The notes: generated by a model from the letters alone, not told the origin. Shown: positions 32,736-44,936, counted from the stretch's first letter. The stretch: 64,000 nt of DNA from Augochlora pura (GCF_028453695.1 NC_135773.1:7998001-8062000); one strand, 5' to 3'. A program made the numbers and translations.

Positions 32736-33769
32736 ATTCTATTATTTTAATTTTATAAAAATGCAATAGATATAATATAATAAAATAGAATAGATATAAT
32801 ATAACTTGTACTATAACAGACAGAATAAATCATATAATACAGCAGAAAATACATTCTACAGAATATAAATATCTATATTCTACTTACTGCATTATATATC
32901 ATATTATGTATTATATTTACGATATCATAGATTACATTTCATCTATTACATTTTTAATCTATCACGTTATTTTAATTCCACCTCTATCATATTTCTATTT
33001 TAGACATAGCTACTTCAGATCACCGTGCGGCGTTACGGCGTCGCTTAAAAGAAAAGGGTTAAGGCCTTACAAAGCATCATCTTCCGTTCGCTCTCAGCGG
33101 ATTGGTAATTCAATTAGGTTATCAAGGGTTTTAATCGCGTCCCGGAGGACCGATCGAAATCAGGGCCGAATGAATTTTTGACAACGGTTTCCCCCGCCCG
33201 AGTGCATCGGAGACACTGCAGCTTTTAACGAAGGATGTTTATCGCGATGCCCCCGATAAGTAATCGGGGGAGAAAAGCTCGGGGTGGGGGGAGGCGAAAG
33301 AGTCACGTCGTATCGCGGCCGGCGATATAAAACGTGCCGCGGCTGATCTCGCCTGGTAAAAATGATATTTCATTTATAATATAATATTTATGAGCGGCCG
33401 ACGAACGAATCACACAGCGCGTGCGCGCGCGCAATTATATCCGAATATACCCCCTTAAATTTAATAAAAGAGAGACTCTATCTCTCGCCGTCATTGAATT
33501 ATTATTTCTGGGCGCGCGCGCGCGCGTTGAGAGAACGCAAACCGTAGCTTCGTCGGATGGTTTTCCGTCGTCGACGGGTTTTAGAGGGGAACATCCCATA
33601 AATTTGTCCATTATACCACCGGGCGCCGTGACTTTCTTTCTGTTTGACGGGGTATCATTTATAATTCATTTGAAAGAAAAGCTCGAAGTCGCCTGCATTT
33701 TTATGGGGAGCAGAGAGAGAGAGGGGGGGGGCATTATTATGCGAGACACGCGGCCACCGACCGTAATTC
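32736..33769. other. AT-rich then GC-rich spacer
   Basis: AT-rich to 33000, then CpG-rich. CCCCCGATAAGTAATCGGGGG at about 33250-33270 is a perfect 8-base-stem hairpin. TATAAAA at 33326 resembles a TATA box but no transcript is supported. Confidence 0.5.
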
Positions 33770-33869
33770 NNNNNNNNNNNNNNNNNNNNNNNNNNNNNNN
33801 NNNNNNNNNNNNNNNNNNNNNNNNNNNNNNNNNNNNNNNNNNNNNNNNNNNNNNNNNNNNNNNNNNNNN
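33770..33869. other. Scaffold gap (100 N)
   Basis: Exactly 100 N, followed by C-rich sequence (CCCCCCTCCCCTCCCC). The frame that spans it is artificial. Confidence 0.98.
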
Positions 33870-34003
33870 CCCCCCTCCCCTCCCCTGCCCCGTCGTCTAC
33901 GACCGAGTCGCTATGAAACTGACAAATTATTCATTGCGACAATCAATCACGCGTAATCCTGTCGACGCCGGTGCCTCGAACGTAATTATGCCTCGAAGAC
34001 AAA

Positions 34004-34026
34004 CCCCCCCCCCCCCCCCCCCCCCC
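34004..34026. repeat. Poly-C tract (23 C)
   Basis: Uninterrupted C run 134 bases after the gap. Confidence 0.9.
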
Positions 34027-34144
34027 ATCAGGTTTTCCCGCGCGTGTCCCAGTTTTCGTAACCGGGGAACACGCCCTTTGAATTCGACGGGGGAGTCGAT
34101 ACCATTTAACGATCGTTTGTTTGCCGGGTGTCGCAGGGTCTCGT

Positions 34145-34212
34145 TAAACATAAAGAACATAACCTTGAAAAATTATTTCGCAGTTAAAATGGCTCCGAGT
34201 GCAAAGGGTTAA
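34145..34212 (+). mobile_element. TTAA element group A, right-end fragment
   Basis: GTTAAAATGGCTCCGAGTGCAAAGGGTTAA, read in two parts: AAAATGGCTCCGAGTGC and AAAGGGTTAA, matches the right ends at 31545-31566 and 37838-37855. No left end seen. Confidence 0.7.
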
Positions 34213-34322
34213 ACATTCGACAAGACTTAAGTAAAATTCCTTTTTCTCCGAAGAAATTAGTGCGATTAAACAAATATTCTAATCGTAACAATTGTAAAGA
34301 AAATGGTATGTCAAAAGGTTAA
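34213..34322 (+). mobile_element. TTAA element group D, right-end fragment
   Basis: TCTAATCGTAACAATTGTAA then AGAAAATGGTATGTCAAAAGG and TTAA at 34319-34322. It directly follows the group A fragment and shares that copy's TTAA. Confidence 0.65.
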
Positions 34323-34967
34323 TCAAGACTCCGATTTGTTTATCAAAGCCGGCAAGACACGGCGCTCTTTAATATAATATTCCGACTCTCGATCTCGCAG
34401 AAAGAGAAAAGCAATCGCCCGGGCAGAATTTTATTGCTCTAAAAGAAAAAGAACAGAGAAATAATCCATTTTTCGTGTCACGAAAAAATTCCCAGTTTCC
34501 CTTATCGAGCATGTGGATCGCGGTTGCGTGCCTCGCCTGCATCCCGCGCGGCGAGTCAACGAACTGCTACACTTGGTAGTGGACCTTAAATCAGATTGCC
34601 GCGCGGTTCTCCTACCTGGCCGTAGCGCCGTAGTCGCAATCCTCGCGAGAACAATGCCGGGGCTCTTTTTGAAAAAAAAAACACTACCGTTGCCGGGACC
34701 TCGACGGAGCGTTAGGGTTAGCCGCGGAGAACGCCGGTTTTCTTGCGGGGTCATCCGACAGGAAGCGCGGTGCCACCGGGCTCTTTTATTTTTCCACGGC
34801 CGGCGGTAACACTTTGTTCGCCGGTGGTACACACACTCCACCATTGTCGTTGAAGATACACGGAGGTATGCTGCGTCCATTTCGCTTACTTTCGCGTTGC
34901 GCGGCCCGGCGCGGGCAATCCTCGCGCGCGATGCAGTATTCACCGGTTTCTGCTGCGAAAAGCGGTC
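34323..34967. other. CpG-rich spacer, no gene called
   Basis: Minus frame 34943-34431 (170 codons) is Arg-rich, overlaps a plus frame and has no known motif; judged non-coding. Confidence 0.5.
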
Positions 34968-34979
34968 GAGAGAATCGAG

Positions 34980-35020
<41 letters not shown>

Positions 35021-35120
35021 ATCGAGAGAGGAGAGAGAGAGAATCGAGAGAGAGAGAGAGAGAGAGAATCGAGAGAGGAGAGAGAGAGAGAGAGAATCGA
35101 GAGAGGAGAGAGAGAGAGAC
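34968..35120. repeat. GA satellite with GAATCGAGAGAGGAGA units
   Basis: GA runs divided by GAATCGAGAGAG at fairly regular spacing (about 20-30 bases). Both-strand frames are repeat translations. Confidence 0.93.
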
Positions 35121-35599
35121 CCGTGGAACGCGGCCGACGGATTTGCATTATTTAATGTTAATGCGATACGCCTTGATTGTTATTGATATTTCTAACCCTC
35201 GCGCGGTTCTGACCCAGTTCCACGTTTCCGAGCCGCGATCGTAATCGCGCGCAACAGCTCCAACAGTTTTATGCGCGTTTCGCCCGGTGCGCCGCGGAGC
35301 CCGCTTATTTGGGGCTCGAAGAATGGAACCTCATCGAATAAACAGTCCGTGGGAGTGCTCTTCGAGAGTGGCCACTAAACAATGCACTGTTGCTGTGTGC
35401 ATATAGGAAACACTTATTACAAATGTTCGGCTTTTAGCGAATGTAATCGTTAACATCAAAGCGAATAATCCAAGAGCGAAATACTCTATTTCCTAAAAGT
35501 CCAATCTACGTTTGAACAGTATTAGAAATGCCAAGTTTTACCTCGTCGCGGAGAAATTTGCAACATTCGACGGCACAACGTCGATCGCGACAGATTTTC
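35121..35599. other. Spacer, no gene seen
   Basis: CpG-rich to 35380, then AT-richer. Nothing recognised. Confidence 0.5.
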
Positions 35600-35850
35600 T
35601 TAACACATTCCGTGCCACGTGTACCATCGATGGTACATGCTTGCATGTTTATTTAATGGGCTAGAAAATAATTTATAACAAATCTAGAATTATAGAGTTA
35701 ATTTCCACCAGAAGAATGGATCGTAATGAATTCGATTTATTATCGTATACGATTATGAATGATTACAGATAATATAGTAAAGTTTAGTGAAATAACGAGT
35801 GACTAGAGCAAAGATTCGAGTAAAAAATAGCGCGGCATAGAACGTGTTAA
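35600..35850 (+). mobile_element. TTAA element group G, complete copy
   Basis: TTAACACATTCCGTGCCACG to GCGGCATAGAACGTGTTAA; TTAA at 35600-35603 and 35847-35850. A perfect subterminal palindrome GTACCATCGATGGTAC lies near 35621-35637. The right 170 bases match 60246-60421 (TAACAAATCTAGAATTA and CAGATAATATAG-type blocks). Size 251 bases, non-coding. Confidence 0.85.
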
Positions 35851-35958
35851 ATATCGAGGAACAACGCGCTCGAGGATGCCGTTTGTTCATCGTGTTGATG
35901 AGTATTGACGGAAATAAAATGCTATTTAACATCTCGCTGATATTTGCTCGATAAATAT

Positions 35959-36094
35959 TTAACCCTTTCGGAACGAGCGCCGGATGTATTCTGTATCGAT
36001 GCGACGACCAATGCACCAACGCGTATGGACGAATGCCGGATAATATATTCGGCCTCCGTGTGACGACTGATTTAATTAAAAGGAGTTTGTATAA
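35959..36094 (+). mobile_element. TTAA element left end, B/K-like
   Basis: TTAACCCTTTCGGAACGAGC then GCCGGATGTATTCTG; later GCCGGATAATATATTCGGCC forms an imperfect palindrome. No matching right end; truncated by the next element. Confidence 0.5.
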
Positions 36095-36345
36095 ATATCT
36101 TTTCAAACGAAGCTACTTTAATTCTATTATAAATGCAAAATATCGTTTCTGAGATACTGTATTTCTGTTTGATACGATTTATTGTAGTTTATGCGAATAG
36201 TTTATGTCTAGGAAGTGGAAGTTATTGGAGAGTAGAATTATTTCGGTTTTAAGAGCTTTTTAAATGCAATTAGCCTGATGCTGTTGATATTTGCTTGAAG
36301 AATAGCAGAACAATTTTTGAGCCTCAAAGTCGCTGTTAGGGTTAA
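36095..36345 (-). mobile_element. TTAA element group A, reverse copy, decayed
   Basis: Reverse strand begins TTAACCCTAACAGCGACTTT then GAGGCTCAAAAATTGTTCTG, the group A left end with a small deletion. The other end (CGAAGCTACTTTAAT at 36097) matches CGAAGCTATTTTAAC of the copy at 28790. Confidence 0.6.
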
Positions 36346-37255
36346 TATTATTATAATATTATAAAAGGGTTAATATTAAGGATAAAGACAACACTTTTTG
36401 GAAACAAAAATATTGAATTATTCAGCACAGTTCTCATTTAATACTTAGAACAATCTATGGAAAAAGAAGAACATAACGTTGAAGAACTGACCACGTGATA
36501 AGTACAACATTATGCAATATTAAGTAGACTAAATAAAATCTGTTAACTCTTCTTTAAAGTTTAGATATATATATTTAATACAATAATATGTATAATTCAA
36601 TTTCATGTAATATTATAAAAATAAATAGCTTTGATAACCGAGAATAGTCACAAAATCACAAAAGCTTGAACCGAATTTTATTTTAACAGATTATTATATA
36701 ATTATACTATATAATCGTACACAAATTCTGAAAATCACAAAATAAACGCAAGAAACTTAAAATTTCAAAAAAACTCTTTAAATTTAAAAAAAAACTCTAA
36801 ATTCCAAAATTGCAACTTTCGCCGAACCCTTTCTTTTTCCGACAGTGACCGAACCGTCGCGAGGAATTCGGTAAACGTCGAATCCATCCCCGCGGACTTC
36901 AATCGATAAACTTATTATCCGAGATTCGAGTCGACGAGCAGCAAATCACTGCGGCCGGGGCCGCGGATACCCGCGACGAGAAAGTATTGTGCTTCCCTTT
37001 ACCGATACCATCCGGCTAAGAGTTCCAAGTCTGTAGGTTAATTCGCGAGCCCGATCGAGTTGACGCAGTCCCCGCCGGATGAATATTGCAATTAATTTCA
37101 CCAGGAGTCGAACGGAAACTGCATTACACGCTCGGAACGTTTCTATTCGAGAAGCTTTTCCCCGTTCGCCATATCTCATTTCCCTTTATCACGTGACTCT
37201 CGGCCGGAGATTATGGGCTCGAGAAGCACAAGTGCCTTCGGCCAAGAGAGAAAGA
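36346..37255. other. Spacer, no gene seen
   Basis: AT-rich to about 36830, then CpG-rich up to the GA tract. No convincing frame. Confidence 0.5.
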
Positions 37256-37277
37256 CAAAGAGAGAGAGAGAGAGGGG

Positions 37278-37311
<34 letters not shown>
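37256..37311. repeat. (GA)n microsatellite
   Basis: GA run of about 55 bases with a short G insert (GAGGGGGGGAGA). Confidence 0.95.
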
Positions 37312-37313
<2 letters not shown>

Positions 37314-37617
37314 CGTAAATCTCGCACGACTCCTTGCGTAATTAACGAAACGCTCCCGCGTCTTGTTTCCTCCGCGCGTAATAACATCGCTCGCCAGTTA
37401 ATTCCACGCGAGTCGGCTACGTTAAAATTTCGATTCGATCGATTTACGGTATACAGAACAGCTGATAACACGGTCGGCTTGTCATTTGTCGGTCGAGTCT
37501 AACGCAAGGCGGATTGACAGAGGCTCGACGCAGAAGTAGAAAAACCTGAGCCGCGTTTGTAATTGATAGTGTCCGGTCGATCGAAACACGAATTTTCTGT
37601 CCGACCGGCGCAGGTAG

Positions 37618-37856
37618 TAATAACCCTTTGCCCTCGAGTGGTACCTCTGAAATTGTTCTATCACGTCTCGAAATAATTTTTATGTCAACAATGTTTAGAT
37701 TTGACAAATTGCTAAGTATTGATACGAGTTACAAGAATCAATTTTGTACGCATAAAAGTGCATTTTAATTCAATTTATTTTATTACATGGAAATGATATG
37801 AGCCAGGAAAATGATATCAGTTTTGCAATTGAAATGGCTTCGATCGCGAAGGGATA
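37618..37856 (+). mobile_element. TTAA element group A, end-mutated copy
   Basis: TAATAACCCTTTGCCCTCGA to GGCTTCGATCGCGAAGGGATA. Interior CTATCACGTCTCGAAATAAT and GTTACAAGAATCAATTTTGT match the family. Both outer TTAA sites are mutated, suggesting an older copy. Confidence 0.78.
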
Positions 37857-38566
37857 GTTTCCGTTCACCTTTTCAACGCGTCCGACTTTCGGCGACAGGC
37901 CGAACGAATTGCTCGCGCATTCTTCGCGAGCGCGAACGGGCCGCACACCCTCGCCGACAAAGAGTTAAGAAACAAAGCAATTAGCGGGAAAGTTGCCGGC
38001 GCATTTTCTGCCTTCACTTGTCCCGGGGGTTTACCGGCGGCGCGCGGAAAAGCCGCGGCGGAATAAACGCGGTCTCGCTGCCGCAAGAACGGAAAAGACA
38101 CGCGCTCGAAACAAATTCGCGTTAATTACGTACAAACACGATATGACATTTATTAAAACCCTTTCGCGTGCCACCCTTTTGTAGTCGCCCGTTCGGTGAT
38201 ACGTATTAATTAACGCTTTCCGGGACCGCTTCCACCGTGCCGGCACCACCACCACCGCCACCTTGGAAAACGTTCACCCCGTAAACTCCAGTGGGGGGGG
38301 GGGGGGGGGGGGGCACGCCGACGCCGCGGCCAACTACTCCCGGTTCGATGTGGGGACCCGGCAGGAAGGTTCACAAGAGGAAAAACGTATCTGTAACGAA
38401 TCGATTATTCCGCCCCAGAAATTCCGGACACGGTTCTTATAATTGATGTTCTATTTATTCCTTGGCGCCTCGCTACGGTTATGGGGGAGGGTGCGACACG
38501 CGTCGGGCGAAAAACAATCGGTGGATCGAGCGGGGGCGAGCTGCCGTGGGAATTCGAGGGTGAACG
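37857..38566. other. CpG-rich spacer with G21
   Basis: G run of 21 at 38293-38313, preceded by (CAC)n-like sequence at 38244-38260. Overlapping short frames only. Confidence 0.55.
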
Positions 38567-38866
38567 GGTTACTGGAGAAATTAGTGGAAATGTTGCTGGA
38601 AAGATTGCTGGATATATTACTTGAAAATTGACTGAAATATTACTTGAAAATTGACTGAAATATTACTTGAAAATTGACTGAAATATTACTGGGAATATTA
38701 CTTGAAAATTGAGTAAAAAGATTACTGGAAAAATTATTGGAAATATTACTGGAAAATGACTGGAAATATCATTGGAAAAATTACTGTAAAAATGACTAGT
38801 AATATTACTGAAAAAATGGCTAGAAAAATGTCTAGAAAAATGACAGAAAAAATGACTGGACAAATT
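38567..38866. repeat. 12-23-base minisatellite
   Basis: First half: ATTACTTGAAAATTGACTGA plus AAT (23 bases). Second half: 12-base TTACTGGAAAAA and variants GACTGGAAAAAT. The long unit looks like a higher-order pair of the short one. Confidence 0.88.
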
Positions 38867-39746
38867 TCTAAGGAAACTCATTCGCAGTAGCCATAACTGC
38901 GTCAGTAAACTTATGCAACTCCGTCAAGTCGAGTAAATTGCTCAAAAATCTCAAGTTTATAAATTCTTACGAAATGGCGAGATTTTTACAAAAATTGTGC
39001 CGAAGCAAGCGTGACTTCGGTTGAAGAAAGTGTTCGGTGATCAGCGGGAGATTATCAAGGCGAAAGCTTCATTGTAGAAAGCACGCAACCTCGGCCGATT
39101 GCGCAACTTGATTGTGTCCACAGGTATTAGGACGCCTACGAAGAATTATGTAAACCTCGACTCTCTTGGAACAGTTTCAAGATCTTGGACAATTTTTCCT
39201 CGTACCTTATTGTAAATAATTAATTTTGTGAAGCTGCAATAAATCTTTTAAGTGTAAGGTTATTAATTAGTATAGTGCTGTTTTAATGATGCTAGTGATA
39301 GTTGCACTAATAATAAAAAATAATAGGAATAATGGTACTAATAATACTAATAATAATAATATCGATGCTGATATAATACTGATACTAATTATACACTAAT
39401 AATTCTGACACAAATAATATTAACACTAATATTAATTTTCTTCTCTATACAATACAATATTAATATTATAATACTGACACTAATAACACTAACTCATTAA
39501 TAATTAAAAGTGATAGTCAACACCACGACAGCTGAAACATAGCAACAGCAAAATCGCAAGAACTAATCGCAAGAAAACATATGGTCGACCGTAATTAAAC
39601 TTTAGAAGCTAAGCAGAGATTAATGTAACATTACAACATAGTCATCTCTACAGCCGCATACCGGAATACGTATGACAATGGCGCAAAAAGCAGCGTCAAG
39701 AAACCGGAATTCCATCGGTAGAACTGTTCCAAGGCCGAATAAAACA
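38867..39746. other. Spacer with (TAATAC)n-like stretch
   Basis: Includes an ACTAATAATACTAATAAT-type degenerate repeat at about 39280-39500. No gene seen. Confidence 0.55.
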
Positions 39747-39880
39747 TTATAATTAAACTTCTTATACAAACAAATTTTATAACTAAACTGCTTATATAAA
39801 CAAATTTTATAATTAAATTGCTTATATAATCAAATTTCACAATTAAACTGCTTATATAATTAAATTCTATAATTAAACAG
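39747..39880. repeat. 30-base minisatellite, 4.5 units
   Basis: Unit TTATAATTAAACTGCTTATA plus TAAACAAATT; the 30-base phase is exact across four units. Confidence 0.93.
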
Positions 39881-41947
39881 CCGATTTTATTATAACAAAA
39901 TCACGATAATAACGTCGAGATAAAACACCAAACTGCAAACACCGTAAACAAATCTAAAAGCATCGCTATCTTCTTTCCAATTTGCGAACGAAACGCGCTT
40001 TTATTTCGCAGCTGTTTCCCTCGCAGCCGTGATACGAAATTTTTCCTTCCCCATAAAAATCAACAGTGTAATTATAATAGACTTTCTTCGCCGCCGCCGC
40101 CGCGGAAGTTGGTAAGGAACCGCGGCAGCATTCGTAGAACGGCGTTGCCTCTGTGTGTAACTTCAGCAACAATCTCTGGCTCGCAGGCACATAAAGTTTC
40201 TGCCGCTTAATATTCAATTTCTTCGGTGGGGGACGATTACGTTTCACGGGGAAAACCCTGGGATGGGACGATTACGCGCGCCGTGACAGAACTATTGTGT
40301 TATAAGACGCTCCTAAATTTCCCGCAGTTCTTTTTTAGCATAAAAACACGCTGACATTTCTTCTATGTATATATTTTAGTAATTTTACGATATTTTGATT
40401 TCACTTCTTGTGCCATTTCAAAAGGAAACTTCAGAGAAACGTGCATGTCTAAAAAAGGTTACGCCGAAACAACTCGATTCCCCGTAATCACTAATAAACT
40501 TGAATGTCCCCTGAGAGGGGACAACCGAGTGCAAAGGTCTAAGTATTAATATTGTTTACAATTTATTGACATATTATTACAATTATCATATTTAATTTAC
40601 AATATTATATTTAATTTCTTATTAAAAATCCACCCAATTTTACACCTTCTTCGCACCTGTATTTGACAATAAAAACCAAAATTTACAACTCCACAAAATC
40701 TTACTACAAGCTTTTAAGAGACACTAAATATTCTAAGGTATCTTACAGTTCCACCTCTATCAGCCATGACTCAGAGACGATAGGCTGCCACGAAAAGTAA
40801 CAAGTGCGGCCGAGAGATTTAAAGGCAATAACGCGGAGGAGGTGAGCGCGGGCCCGTTGCCCGATGGAGCACGAACGTCCTTCGATAAGCATTCAATATC
40901 CCCGTTAGGAGATAACCGGGCGGGCGTAAAAGGAATCCGTGGAGCGTTTCATTGTCACCGTATGCAGCAATAAAACGAAAGACGAGCCATTAGCCCGGCG
41001 CACATGTGGCGCTCGGCCAGGCCGAGGCGAGGCGAGGCGAGGCGAGGCCGAGGCCGAAGGCAGAGAGGTGAGAGGCGCGGTGCGTGCACGGGGGCATTCG
41101 TCAGTTTCTGAATGGATTTGAAAAGCGCGTGAGTCAGCCCCTTCCCGGAAAGTTGATGCTATTCCACCGTGCACGGAAAACTAAAGCGAAATAAAGCATG
41201 ACTAACGGACTCCGCCGGCAGATTTACGCGCGCGCGCGCGCTCGCGCTCGCTCGCTCGGCCGCCAACTCCGGATTCCGTAGCGGCCCCTCGGTTTTTCGA
41301 CCTGTTTTTCGCCCCGGCCCGCGTCTTCCCCTTTTATTTCGCTCTTTTTCCGACCGGCTCCACTCTCCTCTTCTCTCTCCTCTCTTTTTTTTTTTACTTT
41401 TTCGGACAGCAGTTTTTACGTTTTTGTTTCCCAACACACCGGTTACACACGGCCGAGACACGCGCGCGGGAGAGCTCGCTCGCTCGCTCTGACTTGCAGG
41501 TGCACACGGGGGACCCTGTGTATATGCACCCGGCGCATCACCTGCGGCCTCCTATCCGTGTCACTGCGCGCCGAGAGCCCGGTTTGTCGCCTGTGGATTT
41601 TCTGTCTTTGCGCGCCGAATAGAAGCCGCGATCATTTCAAGACTATTATTTGCGGATTTTCGGCGAGTTGTGGTGGATTTTGTTTGTGTCAGTTTGGAGT
41701 TCGAATTAATCGAGTTTTGTTTGTGTTTGATGGAGGTTTAAGAGATGCGAAAAAGGTTTGAATCGTTTTTCTAATTCGTTTATTTTTGATATTTTAATGT
41801 TATAATTGTTTAACGAGGCGAACCCTTTGTGTTACGAAGCTGGAATAGAAATAACTGGTGTGCGGATCTTTGTGCAAAATAAAAATTTCTACGTCTGTTG
41901 CCGGCAGTAAAAGTTAGAAGATTTATAGGCTTTTTTAATAACTATAT
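39881..41947. other. Spacer with GC-rich patch, no gene called
   Basis: At 40506-40536 a palindrome GTCCCCTGAGAGGGGAC precedes ACCGAGTGCAAAGG, a decayed group A right end. From 40800 to 41760 the DNA is CpG-rich with (AGGCG)n at 41026-41050, alternating CG at 41229-41242, and two opposed E-box sites (CAGGTG 41497, CACCTG 41539). It looks promoter-like, but no transcript is provable. Minus frame 40247-39966 is unrecognised. Confidence 0.45.
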
Positions 41948-42122
41948 ATTAAAAACTAAATATTAAAAATGGTAAATAGAAAATAGTAAATACATAGAAA
42001 GCAAATATTAAAAATAGTAAATAGTAAATAGTAAATATATAGAAAGCAAATATTAAAAACAGTAAATAGTAAATATATAGAAACCAAATATTAAAAATAG
42101 TAAATAGTAAATATATAAAAAC
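41948..42122. repeat. 38-45-base AT-rich tandem, four units
   Basis: Unit TTAAAAATAGTAAATAGTAA then ATATATAGAAAGCAAATA; unit length varies by extra TAGTAAA blocks, so a 7-base sub-repeat is nested in it. Confidence 0.9.
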
Positions 42123-43177
42123 TATAATCTAATAGCGACTATCGAACAGACACCAAGGTGACAAGCAATAACAAATGGCACTCGCTATACAGATAAATTC
42201 CCAACACATATATATATACTCAAAAATACTATACTTAGCGTATAAAAATCGTGGCGATTGTCTTGATTCCATAAATCAGATTTCGGCATCGTCCACCGTT
42301 GTTTTCTCAAATAACACGCGTTTTTTCGAACGGTCCGCCGATTTCGAGAAACACGGCTCGACTCGTCGCGAACAATCGAACACAGTTTTCCTTGTGAAAT
42401 CCGAGTGCTCGCATACCTCGGAACAGTTTGTTTTCTACGTTTTTTTTTATACTCCGTTGAAAGACAACGCCTCTTCTCTCTCTCTCCCGCGATACAATGG
42501 CTTCTAGTTTTTTCGAAGAGTATAAAAATCCGTGAGAACTTTGAGATACAATGCCGATGCTTGGGATGCTTTATCCGCGACCTATTGTTCCCCCGCGGGA
42601 TCCGTTAACGAAGAATATTTTAGACCAATTATTGGCAACGGGGCAACGCGATCCCGACAATTTCGAGCGAGCGGCTACGGCAAGAAAAATAATTAACGTC
42701 GTCTAATGATGGAGAAATTGAGCGAGTGGAATCTCGGAACGGGCGTGTCAACCTGTTCGACGGTTTAATGGCGTTTTGTACAGTTTTGTACAGTTTGGTC
42801 GATATTGTTTATAGGAGATGGCGTGTGTTTTATTTTTCGTTTCTTCTCGATTTAATTTTAAAAATCGTCTGTAAATGGAAAATTACAAAATTGAATTTTA
42901 GACATGATATTTGTGCTTTGGATTTTATATTATAACTAAATACTATACCATTTTTATTTATACAATTTGACATAATCATCCTCAGTTAAGCATTTTTAAA
43001 AAGTTAAAGAATATTTTCACGATAATATATCATTATTTTGTTACAGTATTTTTGGAGCATATGCATTGCTTTTCTTATTGAGGTTATGGTCATCTTCGCA
43101 GCAAAATACAATTTTAATGTAATTATAATATTACATATGAATATATTTACATCGTTATATATGAATATATATTAATA
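42123..43177. other. Spacer, no gene called
   Basis: Plus frame 42175-42507 is open for 110 codons with mixed composition but no motif; CT tract near 42475. AT-rich after 42800. Confidence 0.45.
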
Positions 43178-43257
43178 TTAGGTTGGAAACTATGAAACGG
43201 GCGGTTTCGTTTAGTATGTATTCGACTGCAGCGCCCGTTTCATAGTTTCCAACCTAA
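43178..43257. mobile_element. 80-base mariner-like miniature element
   Basis: Perfect 26-base terminal inverted repeats, TTAGGTTGGAAACTATGAAA plus CGGGCG, at 43178-43203 and 43232-43257. Flanked by TA on both sides, the mariner target. The 28-base centre has no coding capacity. TTAGGTTG ends are typical of mariner elements in insects (established knowledge); the link to a particular subfamily is inference. Confidence 0.9.
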
Positions 43258-43784
43258 TATGAATATAATTTGTATATTACACTACTTTCTGAGTACATAT
43301 ATACCTTTATCCACTAAAAATTGAAAAAAAAACAAAATTTGGCAATTAACGAGTCAAAGTATTAGAAAGCAAAGACGCGTTTACCTAAAAACGTTGCGAC
43401 GTTGATACTTTCTCTAATACTGCTTTCTTTTCCTTAATTAGTTCCTCTCCCCTTCTCTCTCTCTCTCTCTCTCTTTTTCTTTCGCTCTGTTTCCCGTCAC
43501 CTTTCAATTTAGCCTTTTATCTTTGGTCTTTCCGCGAGCTTCGTTTCTCGCTAGAAAATTTCTTCTCCCCCCCCCCCCCCTCCTCCCCCCACCCCACCCC
43601 CGAGCCGTTCGCTACGTTCGCTCTCCATTTAATGCGGCATCGCGTTAACATTTTTCGCGCTCGCCTTTTGCTCTCTCTCCGGATACTTTCATCCATTCCT
43701 TACGGCCTGTCAGAAAAGTCTATCTCATTTTCTTCCACCCGCCTTATCTGGGCTAGCCTATTTATCGATAGTCCTAACTCGAGC

Positions 43785-43824
<40 letters not shown>

Positions 43825-44005
43825 GTGACCTGATTCATTAATTCACGCCGGAAAACTGTGCGTTCGTTTCCCTCGTTCCGTTCCCTTTCTCTCTCTCTCT
43901 CTCTCGTTCTTCACTTTTCTTGGGAAACTTTACCGTCGTCGTTACGGCCTTTGTATTAATACCTGCTGCATCGTTGCTCCCGCAATTCTATATTTTTTGA
44001 GATGA
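43258..44005. other. Spacer with CT tracts and C14
   Basis: CT runs at 43455-43475, 43786-43821 and 43889-43906; C14 at 43567-43580 followed by CCCCACCCCACCCC. No gene supported. Confidence 0.6.
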
Positions 44006-44150
44006 TTAACCCTTTCACTCTAGGGACGAAAGGAAAGTCTAGGAACGAAACTAAATAAAGAGAATAGAGGAAAGAAAAATTATCTGATCCTATTAAGGAA
44101 AATATTACGGACAAGTTAGTGCTAATCAAAGCAGCGTGAAAGAAGGAAAG
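44006..44150 (+). mobile_element. TTAA element group E, partial
   Basis: Left end TTAACCCTTTCACTCTAGGG; interior ATCTGATCCTATTAAGGAAA and CAAAGCAGCGTGAAAG match the E copy at 61442-61691. It stops short of the right end. Confidence 0.55.
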
Positions 44151-44689
44151 AAAAATTGTCAGAAATAAATTGAAATTGTCGAGAAATAAAAAGCGTCAAA
44201 GAAATAAAAATTATCCAGTGCTTTTCCCATGCTTTTTATTCGAAATCGCTTGATATACTTGTACATATCTTACAGAAATATCTCATAAAATTTCGACAGC
44301 CTTAATTAACAATCCAAACGAACTATAGAAATCCCAAGGGACATACACACCGCCACAAACCCACGAAACCCTCTGCAATCGATGATCAAACAAGATCGCC
44401 GCGCTTACAAATAATGGCCGCGCGTATGAATGCTCCGCGTCAGTCGCGCTAAATTGTTTTGTCATGCTGTTTTCACGGTTCTGCATAATTCGACGGAGCA
44501 ATATTGTCATAACTCAAACAGCACGTTGTTTGTAGTCTGGTAAAAACAGCGGGCGTTATGTGAGCGGCGGGATTTCAACGGCAAAAGCTACTACTACTGT
44601 GTGTAATGACAATTACACCGGTGAAGTCGACGGGAATAAGTTAACAATAGGGAAGTTCGACGGGGGCTTGCATCCTGTAGGACGAAAAC
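44151..44689. other. Spacer, no gene seen
   Basis: Moderate AT content; no recognisable feature. Confidence 0.5.
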
Positions 44690-44770
44690 AGGGAGGGGGA
44701 GAGAGGGGGGGGAGAGGAGAGATAGGAAAGAGGGAGAGAGAGGGAGAGAAAAGGGAGACAGAGAGAGAAA

Positions 44771-44802
<32 letters not shown>

Positions 44803-44804
44803 AA

Positions 44805-44838
<34 letters not shown>

Positions 44839-44936
44839 AAAGAGAGAGAGAGAAAAGAGAGAGAGAGAAAAGAGAGAGAGAGAAAAGAGAGAGAGAGAGA
44901 AAAGAGAGAGAGAGAGGAGGGAGAGAGAGAGAGGAG
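44690..44936. repeat. GA satellite with AGAAAAGAGAGAG units
   Basis: About 245 bases of GA with AAAAG spacers roughly every 14-18 bases. Long Ser/Leu/Phe and Glu/Arg/Lys frames (up to 163 codons) are repeat translations. Confidence 0.95.

Noticed and set aside
33421..34212. 263-codon plus frame, the longest listed
   Set aside because: It runs through 100 N and a C23 tract into a group A element end; the length is artificial.
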